Source: Pontixanthobacter aestiaquae
GTDB taxonomy: Bacteria > Pseudomonadota > Alphaproteobacteria > Sphingomonadales > Sphingomonadaceae
DNA: 64,000 bases
Assembly: GCF_009827455.1 (NCBI RefSeq)
Contig: NZ_WTYZ01000001.1
Span: 2,489,001 to 2,553,000 of the forward strand
Direction of reading: 5' to 3'
Made by a program: the position numbers and the translations under genes. Position 1 is the stretch's first letter. The number at the start of each line of letters is the position of its first letter. This document shows positions 29,787-38,789 of this stretch, in pieces. Under the pieces are notes generated by a model. It was not told where the DNA came from. It worked only from the letters and a program-made list of their open reading frames with translations, and did not search any database.

Positions 29787-31949
29787 TTGAAACTTGTTTC
29801 CACACTCGCCATCGCAGCGACTTTCGCAATGACTGCAACGCCTGCATCTGCCAACGACCAAGCATCGGACGCAATGGCTGAAAAAGTCGCCGATGATGGC
29901 ATTCCCGGCCCTGCCGAAGACCCGTTTATCTGGCTCGAAGAAGCCCGCAGCGAGGAAGCGCTTGCCTGGGTCAGAGCAGAGAACGAACGCACCAATTCGA
30001 TGCTGGCCACCGATCCACGCTTTGAAAAGTTGAAAGGCGACGCGCTGGCAATCCTCGATAGCGAAGATCGCGTCCCCTATGTCGGCTTTTCGAAATTCGG
30101 GCTCGTTAATTTCTGGCAGGACAAGGAAAACCCCAAGGGCATCCTGCGCCGGACAACGCGCGAAAGCTACAAAACCGACGATCCCGAATGGGAAACCATT
30201 CTGGACGTCGATGCGTTGGCCGCCGCCGAAGGCAAGGAATGGGTCTATAAGGGCTCGTCATGCCTCCCGCCCGATGGCCGCATGTGCATGATCGCGCTAT
30301 CCGATGGCGGCAAGGACGCCACAATCATGCGCGAGTTTAATATGGAAACCGGGGAGTTCATCGAAGACGGATTTGAACTGCCCGAAAGCCAAGGCGGTGT
30401 AAGCTGGATCGATGAAGACACACTGCTGGTCGGGCGCGACTTTGGCAGCGAGACAATCACCGAAAGTGAATATCCATTCACGGCCCGCATTTGGCAACGC
30501 AGCACTGACATTGCGGATGCCGAAGAGATTTTCCGCGGCGATGCGAAGGATGTTTCTGCAGGCGCCTATCTGCTGCGCGATGCGGCGAGCACTGTGCACG
30601 CTCGGATGGCCTATCGCGGCCTAAGTTTCCACGAACGTGCGTATTATGTTTGGCATGGTGACGACTGGTTGAAACTGGATATGCCGGCCAAAGCCAATCC
30701 CTACGGCATTATCGACGGGCAGATGCTGTTCAGTACTGATGTGGATTGGACCGTGGATGGCCAGACCTTCCCGGCAGACTCGCTGATTGCGATGGATCTG
30801 GAGGAATGGAAAACCGATCCCAACGGCGCAGCCAAGACGCTGGTCTGGGCGCCAGAGGAGCGCCAGACCAAACGCGGCGGCGCAATCACCGCGAACAGCC
30901 TCTATGTCGGCTTGCTCGACAATGTGCGCGGCCAAGTGCTCAAGTTCGATTATGAGGACGGCGTGTGGCAATCGTCGAAAGTCGACCTGCCCGACAATGC
31001 CACGGTCAGCATTGGTGCCTCGTCCAACGAGACCGACGAGATCATGTTCACCGTGACCGACTTCCTGACTCCCACAACGCTATATTATTCGGAAGGTGAC
31101 AAACCAGAGGTTCTCAAGACCAGCCCGTCACGCTTCGACGCAGACGGCATGGAAGTCGAGCAGCACGAAGCCGTGTCGGCTGACGGCACCAAAATTCCGT
31201 ATTTCATCGTCAAACCCAAAGGTATGGAACTTGGCGCAAATACGCCAACGCTACTGACAGGCTATGGCGGCTTCCAAGTATCACGTCTGCCGGGCTATCT
31301 GGGTTCAGCAGGTAAGCTGTGGGTCGAAAACGGCGGCGCATATGTGCTCGCCAATCTGCGCGGCGGCGGTGAGTTTGGCCCCGAATGGCACCAGACTGCG
31401 ATCCGCGAGAACAAGCAGCGCACTTGGGATGACTTCATCGCGGTGGCCGATGATCTGGTGAAGCGCGATTACACTGCACCGGAGAATCTTGGTATCCAAG
31501 GCGGCTCGCAAGGCGGGTTGCTAGTGGGCACAGCCTTCACCCAGCGGCCTGATCTGTATGGCGCGGCCATCGTCGCGATCCCGCTATTCGATATGCTCCG
31601 CTATCACGAGATCGGTCGCGGCGCATCGTGGATCGGTGAATATGGCGACCCGCGCATCCCAGAACAGCGCGCCTGGATCGCAGGATACTCGCCTTATCAG
31701 AAGATCGCCCCCGGCGTAGATTATCCCGCGCCGTTCTTCTGGGCCTCGACAGCAGATGATCGCACCCATCCCGCCCATGCCCGCAAGGGCGCGGCAAAGA
31801 TGAAAGCGCTTGGCCAGCCTTACTACTATTATGAGGATATGACTGGCGGGCATTCGGGGGGCGTCGACAATGAGCAGCGCGCAAAACTGTCTGCGCTGCA
31901 ATATGTCTATCTCATGCAGCGGTTGAAGGATGACCGGTCGGGCGAATAG
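29787..31949 (+). CDS. Prolyl oligopeptidase family (S9) serine peptidase, exported
   Basis: About 720 residues. TTG 29787 is preferred because GGGAGAGG sits just upstream and it gives a clean signal peptide (KLVSTLAIAATFAMTATPAS); a GTG at 29757 is in frame but would swallow the SD. The N-terminal beta-propeller is followed by an alpha/beta hydrolase domain with Ser in GIQGGSQGGLL, Asp in STADDRTHPAHA and His in GGHSGG. It should cleave short proline-containing peptides in the periplasm. A terminator follows. Confidence 0.93.
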   Translation: MKLVSTLAIAATFAMTATPASANDQASDAMAEKVADDGIPGPAEDPFIWLEEARSEEALAWVRAENERTNSMLATDPRFEKLKGDALAILDSEDRVPYVGFSKFGLVNFWQDKENPKGILRRTTRESYKTDDPEWETILDVDALAAAEGKEWVYKGSSCLPPDGRMCMIALSDGGKDATIMREFNMETGEFIEDGFELPESQGGVSWIDEDTLLVGRDFGSETITESEYPFTARIWQRSTDIADAEEIFRGDAKDVSAGAYLLRDAASTVHARMAYRGLSFHERAYYVWHGDDWLKLDMPAKANPYGIIDGQMLFSTDVDWTVDGQTFPADSLIAMDLEEWKTDPNGAAKTLVWAPEERQTKRGGAITANSLYVGLLDNVRGQVLKFDYEDGVWQSSKVDLPDNATVSIGASSNETDEIMFTVTDFLTPTTLYYSEGDKPEVLKTSPSRFDADGMEVEQHEAVSADGTKIPYFIVKPKGMELGANTPTLLTGYGGFQVSRLPGYLGSAGKLWVENGGAYVLANLRGGGEFGPEWHQTAIRENKQRTWDDFIAVADDLVKRDYTAPENLGIQGGSQGGLLVGTAFTQRPDLYGAAIVAIPLFDMLRYHEIGRGASWIGEYGDPRIPEQRAWIAGYSPYQKIAPGVDYPAPFFWASTADDRTHPAHARKGAAKMKALGQPYYYYEDMTGGHSGGVDNEQRAKLSALQYVYLMQRLKDDRSGE

Positions 31950-31973
31950 GCGACAATCGGTGTTCAAGTCACC

Positions 31974-32014
31974 AAAAGGCGGTCTCTTGCATATATGCCG
32001 GAGGCCGCCTTTTT
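31974..32014 (+). terminator. Rho-independent terminator after the S9 peptidase gene
   Basis: AAAAGGCGG pairs with CCGCCTTTTT across a 20-odd base loop, and the right arm ends in a T run. It lies 25 bases after the stop. Confidence 0.75.
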
Positions 32015-32066
32015 GATTTTCTGCACCAATGCTCGCCGCTCAACGTTGAACCGCGGCTCACACGCG

Positions 32067-32084
32067 ATGTTCACCATGTTCACC
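32067..32084. repeat. Two tandem 9-bp repeats upstream of the SciP-like gene
   Basis: ATGTTCACC is repeated head to tail about 65 bases before the SciP-like start; possible regulator half-sites. A TTGAC element follows at about 32123. Confidence 0.45.
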
Positions 32085-32147
32085 AAGGCCATATTAACGA
32101 ACGGAGCCAATGATCAGTATTGACGGGGGTCAAGTTGGAGACAGAAG

Positions 32148-32387
32148 ATGGCGTATCCCCGAGACGAGTCCGTAGCCTCCCGCATCAAGCGCGCCGGGCT
32201 ACCGGAGACGTACAACGTGCACTGGTCCCAGAACCGCAAAGCGGAAGTTGTCCACGCGGTTCGCAGCGATGTGATCAGTCTGGATGAGGCTAGAGGTAAA
32301 TACTTACTCAGCCGACGCGAATTTGAAACCTGGCAAGATCAATTTGCCGATAGGGTCGCAGACAAAAAAGAACTCGAACTGCACTAA
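32148..32387 (+). CDS. SciP/DUF1153-like small helix-turn-helix protein
   Basis: A 79-residue protein. Its core NRKAEVVHAVRSDVISLDEA followed by RGKYLLSRREFETWQ matches the DUF1153/SciP helix-turn-helix pattern (RRKAEVVxAV ... LSLEEA ... Y.LS.EEF..WQ). In Caulobacter SciP binds CtrA and blocks CtrA-dependent transcription in G1. The N- and C-terminal tails diverge from canonical SciP, so this may be a paralogue. ATG 32148 has TTGGAG upstream. Not in an operon. Confidence 0.75.
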   Translation: MAYPRDESVASRIKRAGLPETYNVHWSQNRKAEVVHAVRSDVISLDEARGKYLLSRREFETWQDQFADRVADKKELELH

Positions 32388-32451
32388 GCGTTGTCCCTGG
32401 TTCTAGACGCAAGTGCCTGAACGGCCGCCCGGCCGAAACACGCCAGCCCCC

Positions 32452-32730
32452 TTATCTAGGCCCCCTGGTTGGCGCGTGAAAGTCGGGCGGTTTTTTCTTT
32501 ATCCAGCTAACGAATTTGGACAGCGCATCTCGCTCCAACAGCGCATCACGGTCCGCTCCCATGCGCGCCAGTTCGGCATTAGTAAAATTGGCATGGATGG
32601 TCCTGTGGCAGATTGGATGGACCGGAACCGTATCGCGGCCTTTCTTCGATTTCGGGATAGTATGATGCCACTGGATGCGTTTGCCGAACGGACGGGTGCA
32701 TAACCAGCAGGTTTGGTCATCGGCGCTCAC
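32452..32730 (-). CDS. Small HNH endonuclease-like protein
   Basis: A 92-residue protein with a CxxC pair (CWLC), the HNH-type IQWHHTIPKSKKG and HPICHRTIHANFT, which together form a beta-beta-alpha metal site. The start is a GTG at 32730, four bases after the glmU stop, without a clear SD. HNH proteins this small are often free-standing nucleases or relics; the role here is unknown. Confidence 0.75.
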   Translation of the reverse strand: MSADDQTCWLCTRPFGKRIQWHHTIPKSKKGRDTVPVHPICHRTIHANFTNAELARMGADRDALLERDALSKFVSWIKKKPPDFHAPTRGPR

Positions 32731-32734
32731 CGTA

Positions 32735-34108
32735 TCACTTTTGGCTGTCCTTCTTTGCAGCCGATTTTTGCGCCGCTTTCTTCTTTTTCATCGTATCATG
32801 AAAACGGTCGGCCCAGCCAGGTTTGACCATCTGCTCGGCGCGGACCATCCGGAGCTCTCCAGCGGCGACATCACGGCTTACCGCGCTGCCTGCGGCGACG
32901 ATGGCGTCGGCGCCAATATTCACCGGAGCAATCAGTGCGCTGTTGCTGCCAATGAAGGCGCGCTCACCAATGGTGGTCTGGTGCTTGAAATAGCCGTCAT
33001 AATTGCAGGTGATCGTTCCTGCGCCAATATTCGCCCCCGCACCTACCGTGGCATCACCAAGATACGTCAGATGGCTAGCCTTAGCACCTTTGCCGAGCGT
33101 GGCCTTTTTCATTTCAACGAAGTTACCGATAAAGGCGCCCTCTTCGAGCACTGCGCCCGGACGCAGGCGCGCGTAAGGGCCGACGCTGGTGTGTTCACCC
33201 AAAGTCGCGCCTTCGAGGTGGCTGAACGAGCGGATAAGCGCATGGTCAGCGACTTTCACACCCGGGCCAAACACCACATGCGGTTCGATTGTGACATCGC
33301 GGCCTAGCTCGGTATCCCAGCTGAAGAACACCGTATCCGGCGCTTTCATCGAGACGCCCGCTGCCATCGCTTCCTCGCGTCTGAATTGCTGCCATTGCGC
33401 TTCTGCCTGAGCCAGCTCTGCGCGCGAATTAATACCGGCGACTTCATCAGGGCTGGTTTCTACCGCAACGACCTTGCTTCCCTCTGCAATCGCTTTGGTC
33501 GCAACGTCGGGCAAATAATATTCGCCCTGCGCATTATCATTACCCACGCCGTCGAGCAGTCGCCAGATATCTTTGCTGTGCGCAATGATGACGCCCGAAT
33601 TGCACAGGTCGCAGGCACGCTCATCTTCATTTGCGTCTTTATGCTCGACCATTTTGGAAACAATGCCGTCATCCGAGGCGATGATCCGGCCATAGGCGAG
33701 CGTGTCCGCGGGCCGGAAGCCCAGCACTGCCACTTTGGTCGCGTCATCCACGGCATCACACAGCTTGCGCACGGTTTCTGCTTTGACCATCGGACAGTCG
33801 CCGAAGCAGACCATCACGAGCCCCTCGAAACCGGACAAGGCGTCTTTCGCCATCAGCGCAGCATGGGCCGTTCCGAGCTGCGGCTCCTGCAAAGCCACGG
33901 TCACATTGCGGTCAGTCACCGCATCACGCAGCTGCTCATGCCGGTCGCCCGCGACCACCACTGTGTGTTCCGGCGACAGTTCCTCAAAACTGTCGAGCAG
34001 GTGAAACAGCATCGGCTTGCCACCAATCGGGTGGAGCACCTTGTGCAAATCGGATTTCATGCGGGTGCCTTTGCCCGCGGCGAGAATGACGGCTGCGAAT
34101 TTGTTCAT
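32735..34108 (-). CDS. glmU: Bifunctional GlmU: N-acetylglucosamine-1-P uridyltransferase and glucosamine-1-P acetyltransferase
   Basis: 457 residues from ATG 34108, normal for GlmU. The N-terminal pyrophosphorylase has LAAGKGTRMKSDLHKVLHPI; the C-terminal half is a left-handed beta helix of hexapeptide repeats with the acetyltransferase segment HLTYLGDATVGAGANIGAGT. It makes UDP-GlcNAc for peptidoglycan and lipid A. It is divergent from gph with 61 bases between starts. An upstream in-frame extension overlapping gph is rejected. Confidence 0.97.
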   Translation of the reverse strand: MNKFAAVILAAGKGTRMKSDLHKVLHPIGGKPMLFHLLDSFEELSPEHTVVVAGDRHEQLRDAVTDRNVTVALQEPQLGTAHAALMAKDALSGFEGLVMVCFGDCPMVKAETVRKLCDAVDDATKVAVLGFRPADTLAYGRIIASDDGIVSKMVEHKDANEDERACDLCNSGVIIAHSKDIWRLLDGVGNDNAQGEYYLPDVATKAIAEGSKVVAVETSPDEVAGINSRAELAQAEAQWQQFRREEAMAAGVSMKAPDTVFFSWDTELGRDVTIEPHVVFGPGVKVADHALIRSFSHLEGATLGEHTSVGPYARLRPGAVLEEGAFIGNFVEMKKATLGKGAKASHLTYLGDATVGAGANIGAGTITCNYDGYFKHQTTIGERAFIGSNSALIAPVNIGADAIVAAGSAVSRDVAAGELRMVRAEQMVKPGWADRFHDTMKKKKAAQKSAAKKDSQK

Positions 34109-34169
34109 AGCAGCCCCAATGCCACCAATTGCTTGCAGATTGAAGAACGTTCCGCCACGCAGCGCATCT

Positions 34170-34862
34170 ATGAGCGATTTTCCCTTTAGCGCCGTCGGTT
34201 TCGACCTCGACGGCACGCTTCTTGATACACATCAGGATCTCGGCGCGGCAGTAAATCATGCATTGGTGACGGGCGGGTTCAAACCGGTTCCGGTGGGTAG
34301 CTCAAAAGACCTGATCGGCGGAGGGGCGAAGATGATGCTTTCCAAGGCTGTGGATGAGCAAGGGGGCATGGAGCGCGATGCATTCCACGCGCTCTACAAG
34401 CAGATGTTGGACTATTATTCCGAGCACAACGCCGTGCATTCGCAACCCTACCCCGGTATGATCGAAACACTGGACGAACTCGCAGCGCGCGACGTCAAAA
34501 TCGCTGTCGTGACCAACAAGTTCGAAAGCTTCGCCAAAAGCATACTGGAGCAGCTCGGCCTGTCCGATCGTTTCGTCACCATCATTGGCGGCGACACGAT
34601 GGGCAAAGATGCCGACGGCAAGCAGCGCGCCAAACCCGCCCCCGATCCCATCTACGAAGCCCGGAAGCGCTGCGGAGGCGGATCATTCGCGTTCGTGGGC
34701 GACAGTTCCTACGACGTTAACGCCGCGAAAGCCGCAGGCGTACCGGTTATCGCATGTGCCTATGGCTATTGCGACAAACCCCCGCACGAATTGGGCGCAG
34801 ATGCTGTGGTGGAGACGGCGGGTGAGTTGATTGGTGCTTTGGCTGACCTGAGTAGTCGTTGA
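34170..34862 (+). CDS. gph: Phosphoglycolate phosphatase-like HAD hydrolase
   Basis: 230 residues. HAD motifs are FDLDGTLLDT (nucleophile Asp), VVTNKFE (motif II), the lysine in RAKPAPDP and VGDSSYDVNAAKAAG (motif IV). Cap type and length fit Gph, which removes the 2-phosphoglycolate formed in repair of damaged DNA ends. Exact substrate specificity is inferred. Start is ATG 34170, 61 bases from the divergent glmU start. Confidence 0.88.
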   Translation: MSDFPFSAVGFDLDGTLLDTHQDLGAAVNHALVTGGFKPVPVGSSKDLIGGGAKMMLSKAVDEQGGMERDAFHALYKQMLDYYSEHNAVHSQPYPGMIETLDELAARDVKIAVVTNKFESFAKSILEQLGLSDRFVTIIGGDTMGKDADGKQRAKPAPDPIYEARKRCGGGSFAFVGDSSYDVNAAKAAGVPVIACAYGYCDKPPHELGADAVVETAGELIGALADLSSR

Positions 34863-34888
34863 ACCCAGTCGTACATAGGTGACAAAGG

Positions 34889-36316
34889 TTAGGGAGCTGT
34901 CATCTTAAAAATTGTGCCCGCTCCCGTCCTTGGACCAGTAGCACCGAGCCTATTGTTATCAAGCGTAGTGCCGTAAAAATTGCCATCGCTTGCCAAAAGC
35001 AGTCCGCCCCATGGGTAGCCGGGCTTTCCAGTTATGTTGTCGAAGTGAAAAATTGTCTCTTTCTTGCCTTGGACGGAAATTCGAAATAGCGTTCCGCTCT
35101 CAAGCGAATCGCGCTCTCCACCATGACGGGTAGCTCCGTAAAGCTTGTTATCTGGTCCCAGAACTAGTCTGCGTGCCGGGGAAAAACCGTCAATTTTGGC
35201 ACCAACATTTCGCCCATCAATCACCACGATAGTACCAGTATTGACCGAAAATTGGTACAATGAAGAATAGTCGCCGGCTTCGGTTATACGAAAGATGGTA
35301 CCACAACCCAAGGTGAACGAGCAGGTTCCAGTCCCTCCAGCTTCAGTTGTGCCATAAAACGCACCATCTGGCCCTTTTGTCAAAGTGGTGATCGGCGAGA
35401 CACCATCGGAAATATCACCATTCACTCGGCCACTGCCGAATCTGTGTAGGACCGTAACCTGGCCCTGCGGCGTCATTCGGAAGATTGTCCCGCACCCAAC
35501 GACTTGCAGATTGTTTCCGCAATCCGGCAAACCGCCAATACCTGTAGCACCGTAGAAGTTTCCATCGTCCCCTTCTCTAAGCTCGCCCTTTGGTACAGCG
35601 CCATCTCCTTCGAAGCGCGGAAAGGCATAAAGAACTGTGTGTTCTCCGGAGGTTGAAAGCCGAAAAATAGTACCGCATCCATCTTCAGAGGCGACACATG
35701 GGTTACCACCACCCTGCCCAGTCGTTCCGTATAGAAACCCATCGCTTGCGAGCATTAATCCGTATTCGGGATTGTGACCTTGTGCGTCGCTTTGTCCGAA
35801 TTCATGCAAGAGTGTGTGATTGCCGTTTAGGTCCACTCTGAAAGCGGTACCTCTTAGAAAGCGCCCACCAATAATTGTCACTCCATAGAGCGCACCATCA
35901 CCTCCTTGGACTAGCTGCCCAACCGGATTCGCTCCATCGTTCGCTCCATTTTGGAAACGATACAATACAGAATAGTCCCCATTTGGCGTCAGCTTGTAGA
36001 TAGTGCCGAAACCATCACCTCCTTGGAGCGTGGTTCCATAGAAACTGCCATCACTTGCCTCTATTGGAGCCTCGTGAGGACGAGCTCCATCGCGCGGCAT
36101 AACCGAAAAGACATGAAGAAAAGAAACGTCGGCTCTATCGGCTGATTGAGATGGCGTGGGGGTTGGAGTTGGGGATGGAGTTGGAGTTGGGGTTGGAGTC
36201 GGGGTTGGCCCACCTCCGACAGTTGGTGGCGTGTTATTGCCACTACTACCACCGCCACCACAACCAAGCAGAGCGAGAAAAATAATTGGAGCCAGCGGAC
36301 GCCAGATATTTGTCAA
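34889..36316 (-). CDS. GloVer-repeat beta-propeller-like lipoprotein
   Basis: 475 residues starting at TTG 36316 with GAGG upstream. A lipobox (LALLGC) is followed by a Gly run, a threonine-proline low-complexity linker and seven repeats built around DGxFYGTTxxGG ... GTIFR (for example DGSFYGTT, DGFLYGTT, DGNFYGAT, DGAFYGTT). This is the 'choice-of-anchor tandem repeat GloVer' pattern, probably a propeller. Codon use is visibly less GC-rich than in the neighbours, suggesting transfer. Function unknown; surface or periplasmic exposure is likely. Confidence 0.85.
   Translation of the reverse strand: MTNIWRPLAPIIFLALLGCGGGGSSGNNTPPTVGGGPTPTPTPTPTPSPTPTPTPSQSADRADVSFLHVFSVMPRDGARPHEAPIEASDGSFYGTTLQGGDGFGTIYKLTPNGDYSVLYRFQNGANDGANPVGQLVQGGDGALYGVTIIGGRFLRGTAFRVDLNGNHTLLHEFGQSDAQGHNPEYGLMLASDGFLYGTTGQGGGNPCVASEDGCGTIFRLSTSGEHTVLYAFPRFEGDGAVPKGELREGDDGNFYGATGIGGLPDCGNNLQVVGCGTIFRMTPQGQVTVLHRFGSGRVNGDISDGVSPITTLTKGPDGAFYGTTEAGGTGTCSFTLGCGTIFRITEAGDYSSLYQFSVNTGTIVVIDGRNVGAKIDGFSPARRLVLGPDNKLYGATRHGGERDSLESGTLFRISVQGKKETIFHFDNITGKPGYPWGGLLLASDGNFYGTTLDNNRLGATGPRTGAGTIFKMTAP
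36154..36213. repeat. In-frame hexanucleotide-type low-complexity repeat
   Basis: Imperfect GTTGGA/GTTGGG units on the plus strand encode the Pro-Thr linker of the minus-strand lipoprotein. Unit length of six keeps frame, so copy number could vary without inactivating the gene. Confidence 0.8.
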
Positions 36317-36552
36317 TGTGACCTCGTGTTTTGGAATATCTACAGTGCCGCTTCCTCTTAGACAGGAAACTTCAATTTACTCAATGTCCTTTGCGAGGTT
36401 ACGAACGAACGCGCGCCTCTTGAATTTGCCACGGCAATATCAAAACAGGTCACTCCCCGCCACTGATTCGCCGCAATGCCCCCGCATAACGCTACGGCAT
36501 AGCGGTTCGGCTTGTTCGCAGTTGCAACATGCTGCGGAACATGCCAATCCAT

Positions 36553-36576
36553 CTTCACGTTTACGGCAACGTAAAG
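36553..36576. promoter_or_regulatory. Operator-like dyad upstream of the SDR gene
   Basis: TTTACG-GCAA-CGTAAA is a perfect 6-bp dyad, extended by CTTCACGT ... ACGTAAAG, ending about 28 bases before the SDR start. The form is like sites of regulators of acyl-CoA or branched-chain amino acid degradation in proteobacteria, but no regulator gene is nearby. Confidence 0.4.
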
Positions 36577-36604
36577 TTACAGAATTTAAATTGGAGAGAA
36601 TTTC

Positions 36605-37540
36605 ATGACCATTTCATTCAAGGATCGCGTCGCAATCGTAACCGGCGCTGGCGGCGGTTTGGGCCGCGAATATGCGCTGGAATTGGCACGCCGCGGTGCG
36701 AAAGTTGTGGTCAATGACCTCGGCGGCGCACGCGACGGCACCGGTACATCGGACGCCGCCGCGCAGGTCGTGGAAGAAATCGAAAAGGCTGGCGGCGAAG
36801 CGATCGCCAACGGCTGTTCGGTTACCGAATATGACCAAATGGAAAAGATGGTCGCTGACGCCAAGCAAAAATGGGGCGGCGTCCATGTGCTGATCAACAA
36901 TGCAGGCATTCTGCGCGACAAAAGCTTCGCGAAAATGACTCCGGACGATTTCGAGCTGGTAGTTAAAGTCCACCTGCTGGGTTCGGCCTATGCCACCAAA
37001 GCATGCTGGGAAACTTTCCGCGAGCAGGCCTATGGCCGTATCTTGATGACCACCAGCTCGACCGGCCTGTTCGGTAACTTTGGCCAAGCCAACTATGGTG
37101 CAGCGAAGCTGGGCCTCGCTGGTCTGACCAAGACGCTCAACCTCGAAGGCGCGAAATACAACATCCGTTGTAACTCGCTGTCACCGGTCGCCGGCACCCG
37201 CATGACTGAAGACCTCTTCCCCGAAGAAGCCTTCAAGCTGTTCTCGCCCGAGAATGTTGCTCCGGCAGCGCTGTATCTCGTCAGCGAAGATGCACCGACC
37301 AATCAGATCGTTGGTGCAGGCGCAGGCGGTTTCCACAGCGCATGGGTAACCATGAACGACGCCGTTTGGCTGAAAGACGGTGAGCGCACGGTCGAAGGCT
37401 TCGCGGCACGTTGGGACGACATCAATAGTATGACCAATCTGCAGGCCCCGCAGTCGGGCAGCGAGCAGAGCGGTGCGATCCTGAAAGCCATGCAGGAAGT
37501 ACTCGGCGCGGACGCAGCGCCTTCCAGCGCACGCGGTTAA
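36605..37540 (+). CDS. SDR-family dehydrogenase, 3R-hydroxyacyl-CoA dehydrogenase-like
   Basis: 311 residues. The NAD-binding motif is [12 protein letters not shown], followed by [17 protein letters not shown], the catalytic Ser in MTTSSTG and YGAAK. The length and the extra C-terminal 50 residues match the dehydrogenase domain of peroxisomal multifunctional enzyme type 2 (HSD17B4-like), which acts in beta oxidation. Start is ATG 36605 with TTGGAGAG. Substrate is inferred from these features only. Confidence 0.88.
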   Translation: MTISFKDRVAIVTGAGGGLGREYALELARRGAKVVVNDLGGARDGTGTSDAAAQVVEEIEKAGGEAIANGCSVTEYDQMEKMVADAKQKWGGVHVLINNAGILRDKSFAKMTPDDFELVVKVHLLGSAYATKACWETFREQAYGRILMTTSSTGLFGNFGQANYGAAKLGLAGLTKTLNLEGAKYNIRCNSLSPVAGTRMTEDLFPEEAFKLFSPENVAPAALYLVSEDAPTNQIVGAGAGGFHSAWVTMNDAVWLKDGERTVEGFAARWDDINSMTNLQAPQSGSEQSGAILKAMQEVLGADAAPSSARG

Positions 37541-37565
37541 GCAGAGAGGGAAACCATTCTTTCAC

Positions 37566-37623
37566 TGTATTGACACAGTAATACACTCGGCGTATTCCTG
37601 TCCTCTCAGGGAGGAATACGCCG
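37566..37623 (+). promoter_or_regulatory. Nested dyads with SD-overlapping 12-bp inverted repeat
   Basis: CGGCGTATTCCT (37588-37599) is perfectly complementary to AGGAATACGCCG (37612-37623), which contains the SD AGGA and ends at the base before ATG 37624. A second dyad, TGTATT ... AATACA (37566-37585), overlaps TTGACA (37570-37575), a good -35, with TATTCC 17 bases on as a poor -10. It may be an operator or, if transcription starts further up, an SD-masking hairpin. Confidence 0.65.
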
Positions 37624-38766
37624 ATGTATAGCCAAGAAGAAATCAACTCAGCGGTCGATGCCGGTGTGTTGAGCGAGGACGCGGCCAAAGGCCTGCGCGC
37701 GCATGTCGTGAGCCTGCGCGAACGGCCCGTAACCGACGAGGAGCATTTCCGCCTCGTCAGTAGTTTCAATGATATATTTGTGGCGATAGGTGTGGTCATC
37801 ATGCTGTTCGCTGTAGGTGCTATTGGGCAAGCTATCGGGAATGCGATGTTCCCGGTTAGCTTAGAGGATTACGGCACCCGTTGGCGGAATGATTTTGCTC
37901 AGCTGATGTTCGGTGGTGCACTGATTGCAGGCACAGCTTGGGCTCTGGCAGAGATGTTCACGCGCAAGCGGCGCATGGCTTTGCCTAGCATCATCTTGCT
38001 GCTTGCGTTCGTAGGGGCCACGCTGGCCACCGCATTCGGCCTGGGCGGGACAATCATCGGCGATCCGGTTGGCAACGACCAATCGGACACAGTCATGCCA
38101 GTCATCGCCGCCATATCCGGTCTATTTGCAGCAGGCGGGGCCTGGCTTCATTGGCGGCGCTTTGCGGTTCCGATAACGATAGCAGCCGGTGCGGGAACGG
38201 TGGCGATTGCGCTGATCGCCACAGCTATCGCCATCATCGTCGGCACGATGGAAGTCGAGGCAGAGGATCAGGTGTTCAAAATCCTGTTTACGCTTATGTT
38301 CATCGCTGGCTTGGCGATCTTCGCATGGGCCATGCGGTGGGATATCAGCGACCGCACGCGCGAGACACGCCGCGCCGATGTTGCCTTCTGGCTGCATCTG
38401 CTCGCCGCGCCGATGATAGCGCATCCGGTATTTTATGCGCTGGGCGTTACCGAAGGCAATATGGTCGGTATCGCAGGGGCCATTGGGGTTATCGCGGTCT
38501 ACTTTGTATTTGGCATTGTGGCGTTGGCGATCGACCGGCGCGCGCTGCTCGTATCGGCGCTGGTCTATGTGCTGATCGCGCTGACATGGTTGTTTGACCG
38601 CTTCGGCGCGGTGGAACTGAACTTCGCCCTGACCGCACTGGTTATCGGCTCTGCTTTGCTCACATTGTCGGCATTCTGGACCCCGATCCGCCAGATCATT
38701 GTCGGCGGACTACCGGAGAATCTTCAGGACAAGTTACCCGTTTCGGCAGTCGCTGCACCGGGCTGA
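37624..38766 (+). CDS. Polytopic membrane protein, DUF2157-like layout
   Basis: 380 residues: a soluble N-terminal stretch of about 45 residues (YSQEEINSAVDAGVLSEDAA, SLRERPVTDEEHF) then some ten hydrophobic segments. The layout is like DUF2157-type proteins, but this is pattern only. The strong SD GGGAGGAA lies within a 12-bp inverted repeat. A terminator follows. No transport or enzyme motif was recognised. Confidence 0.7.
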   Translation: MYSQEEINSAVDAGVLSEDAAKGLRAHVVSLRERPVTDEEHFRLVSSFNDIFVAIGVVIMLFAVGAIGQAIGNAMFPVSLEDYGTRWRNDFAQLMFGGALIAGTAWALAEMFTRKRRMALPSIILLLAFVGATLATAFGLGGTIIGDPVGNDQSDTVMPVIAAISGLFAAGGAWLHWRRFAVPITIAAGAGTVAIALIATAIAIIVGTMEVEAEDQVFKILFTLMFIAGLAIFAWAMRWDISDRTRETRRADVAFWLHLLAAPMIAHPVFYALGVTEGNMVGIAGAIGVIAVYFVFGIVALAIDRRALLVSALVYVLIALTWLFDRFGAVELNFALTALVIGSALLTLSAFWTPIRQIIVGGLPENLQDKLPVSAVAAPG

Positions 38767-38789
38767 TTTAGCCGTTGATCTCACAGGAT

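Noticed and set aside
34109..34216. N-terminal extension of GlmU
   Set aside because: Overlaps gph, lacks family similarity, and MNKFAAVILAAGKGTR is the standard GlmU start.
36150..36215. Repeat tract as a CRISPR or phase-variable promoter
   Set aside because: It is a coding low-complexity linker in the lipoprotein, with units of six bases and no spacers.
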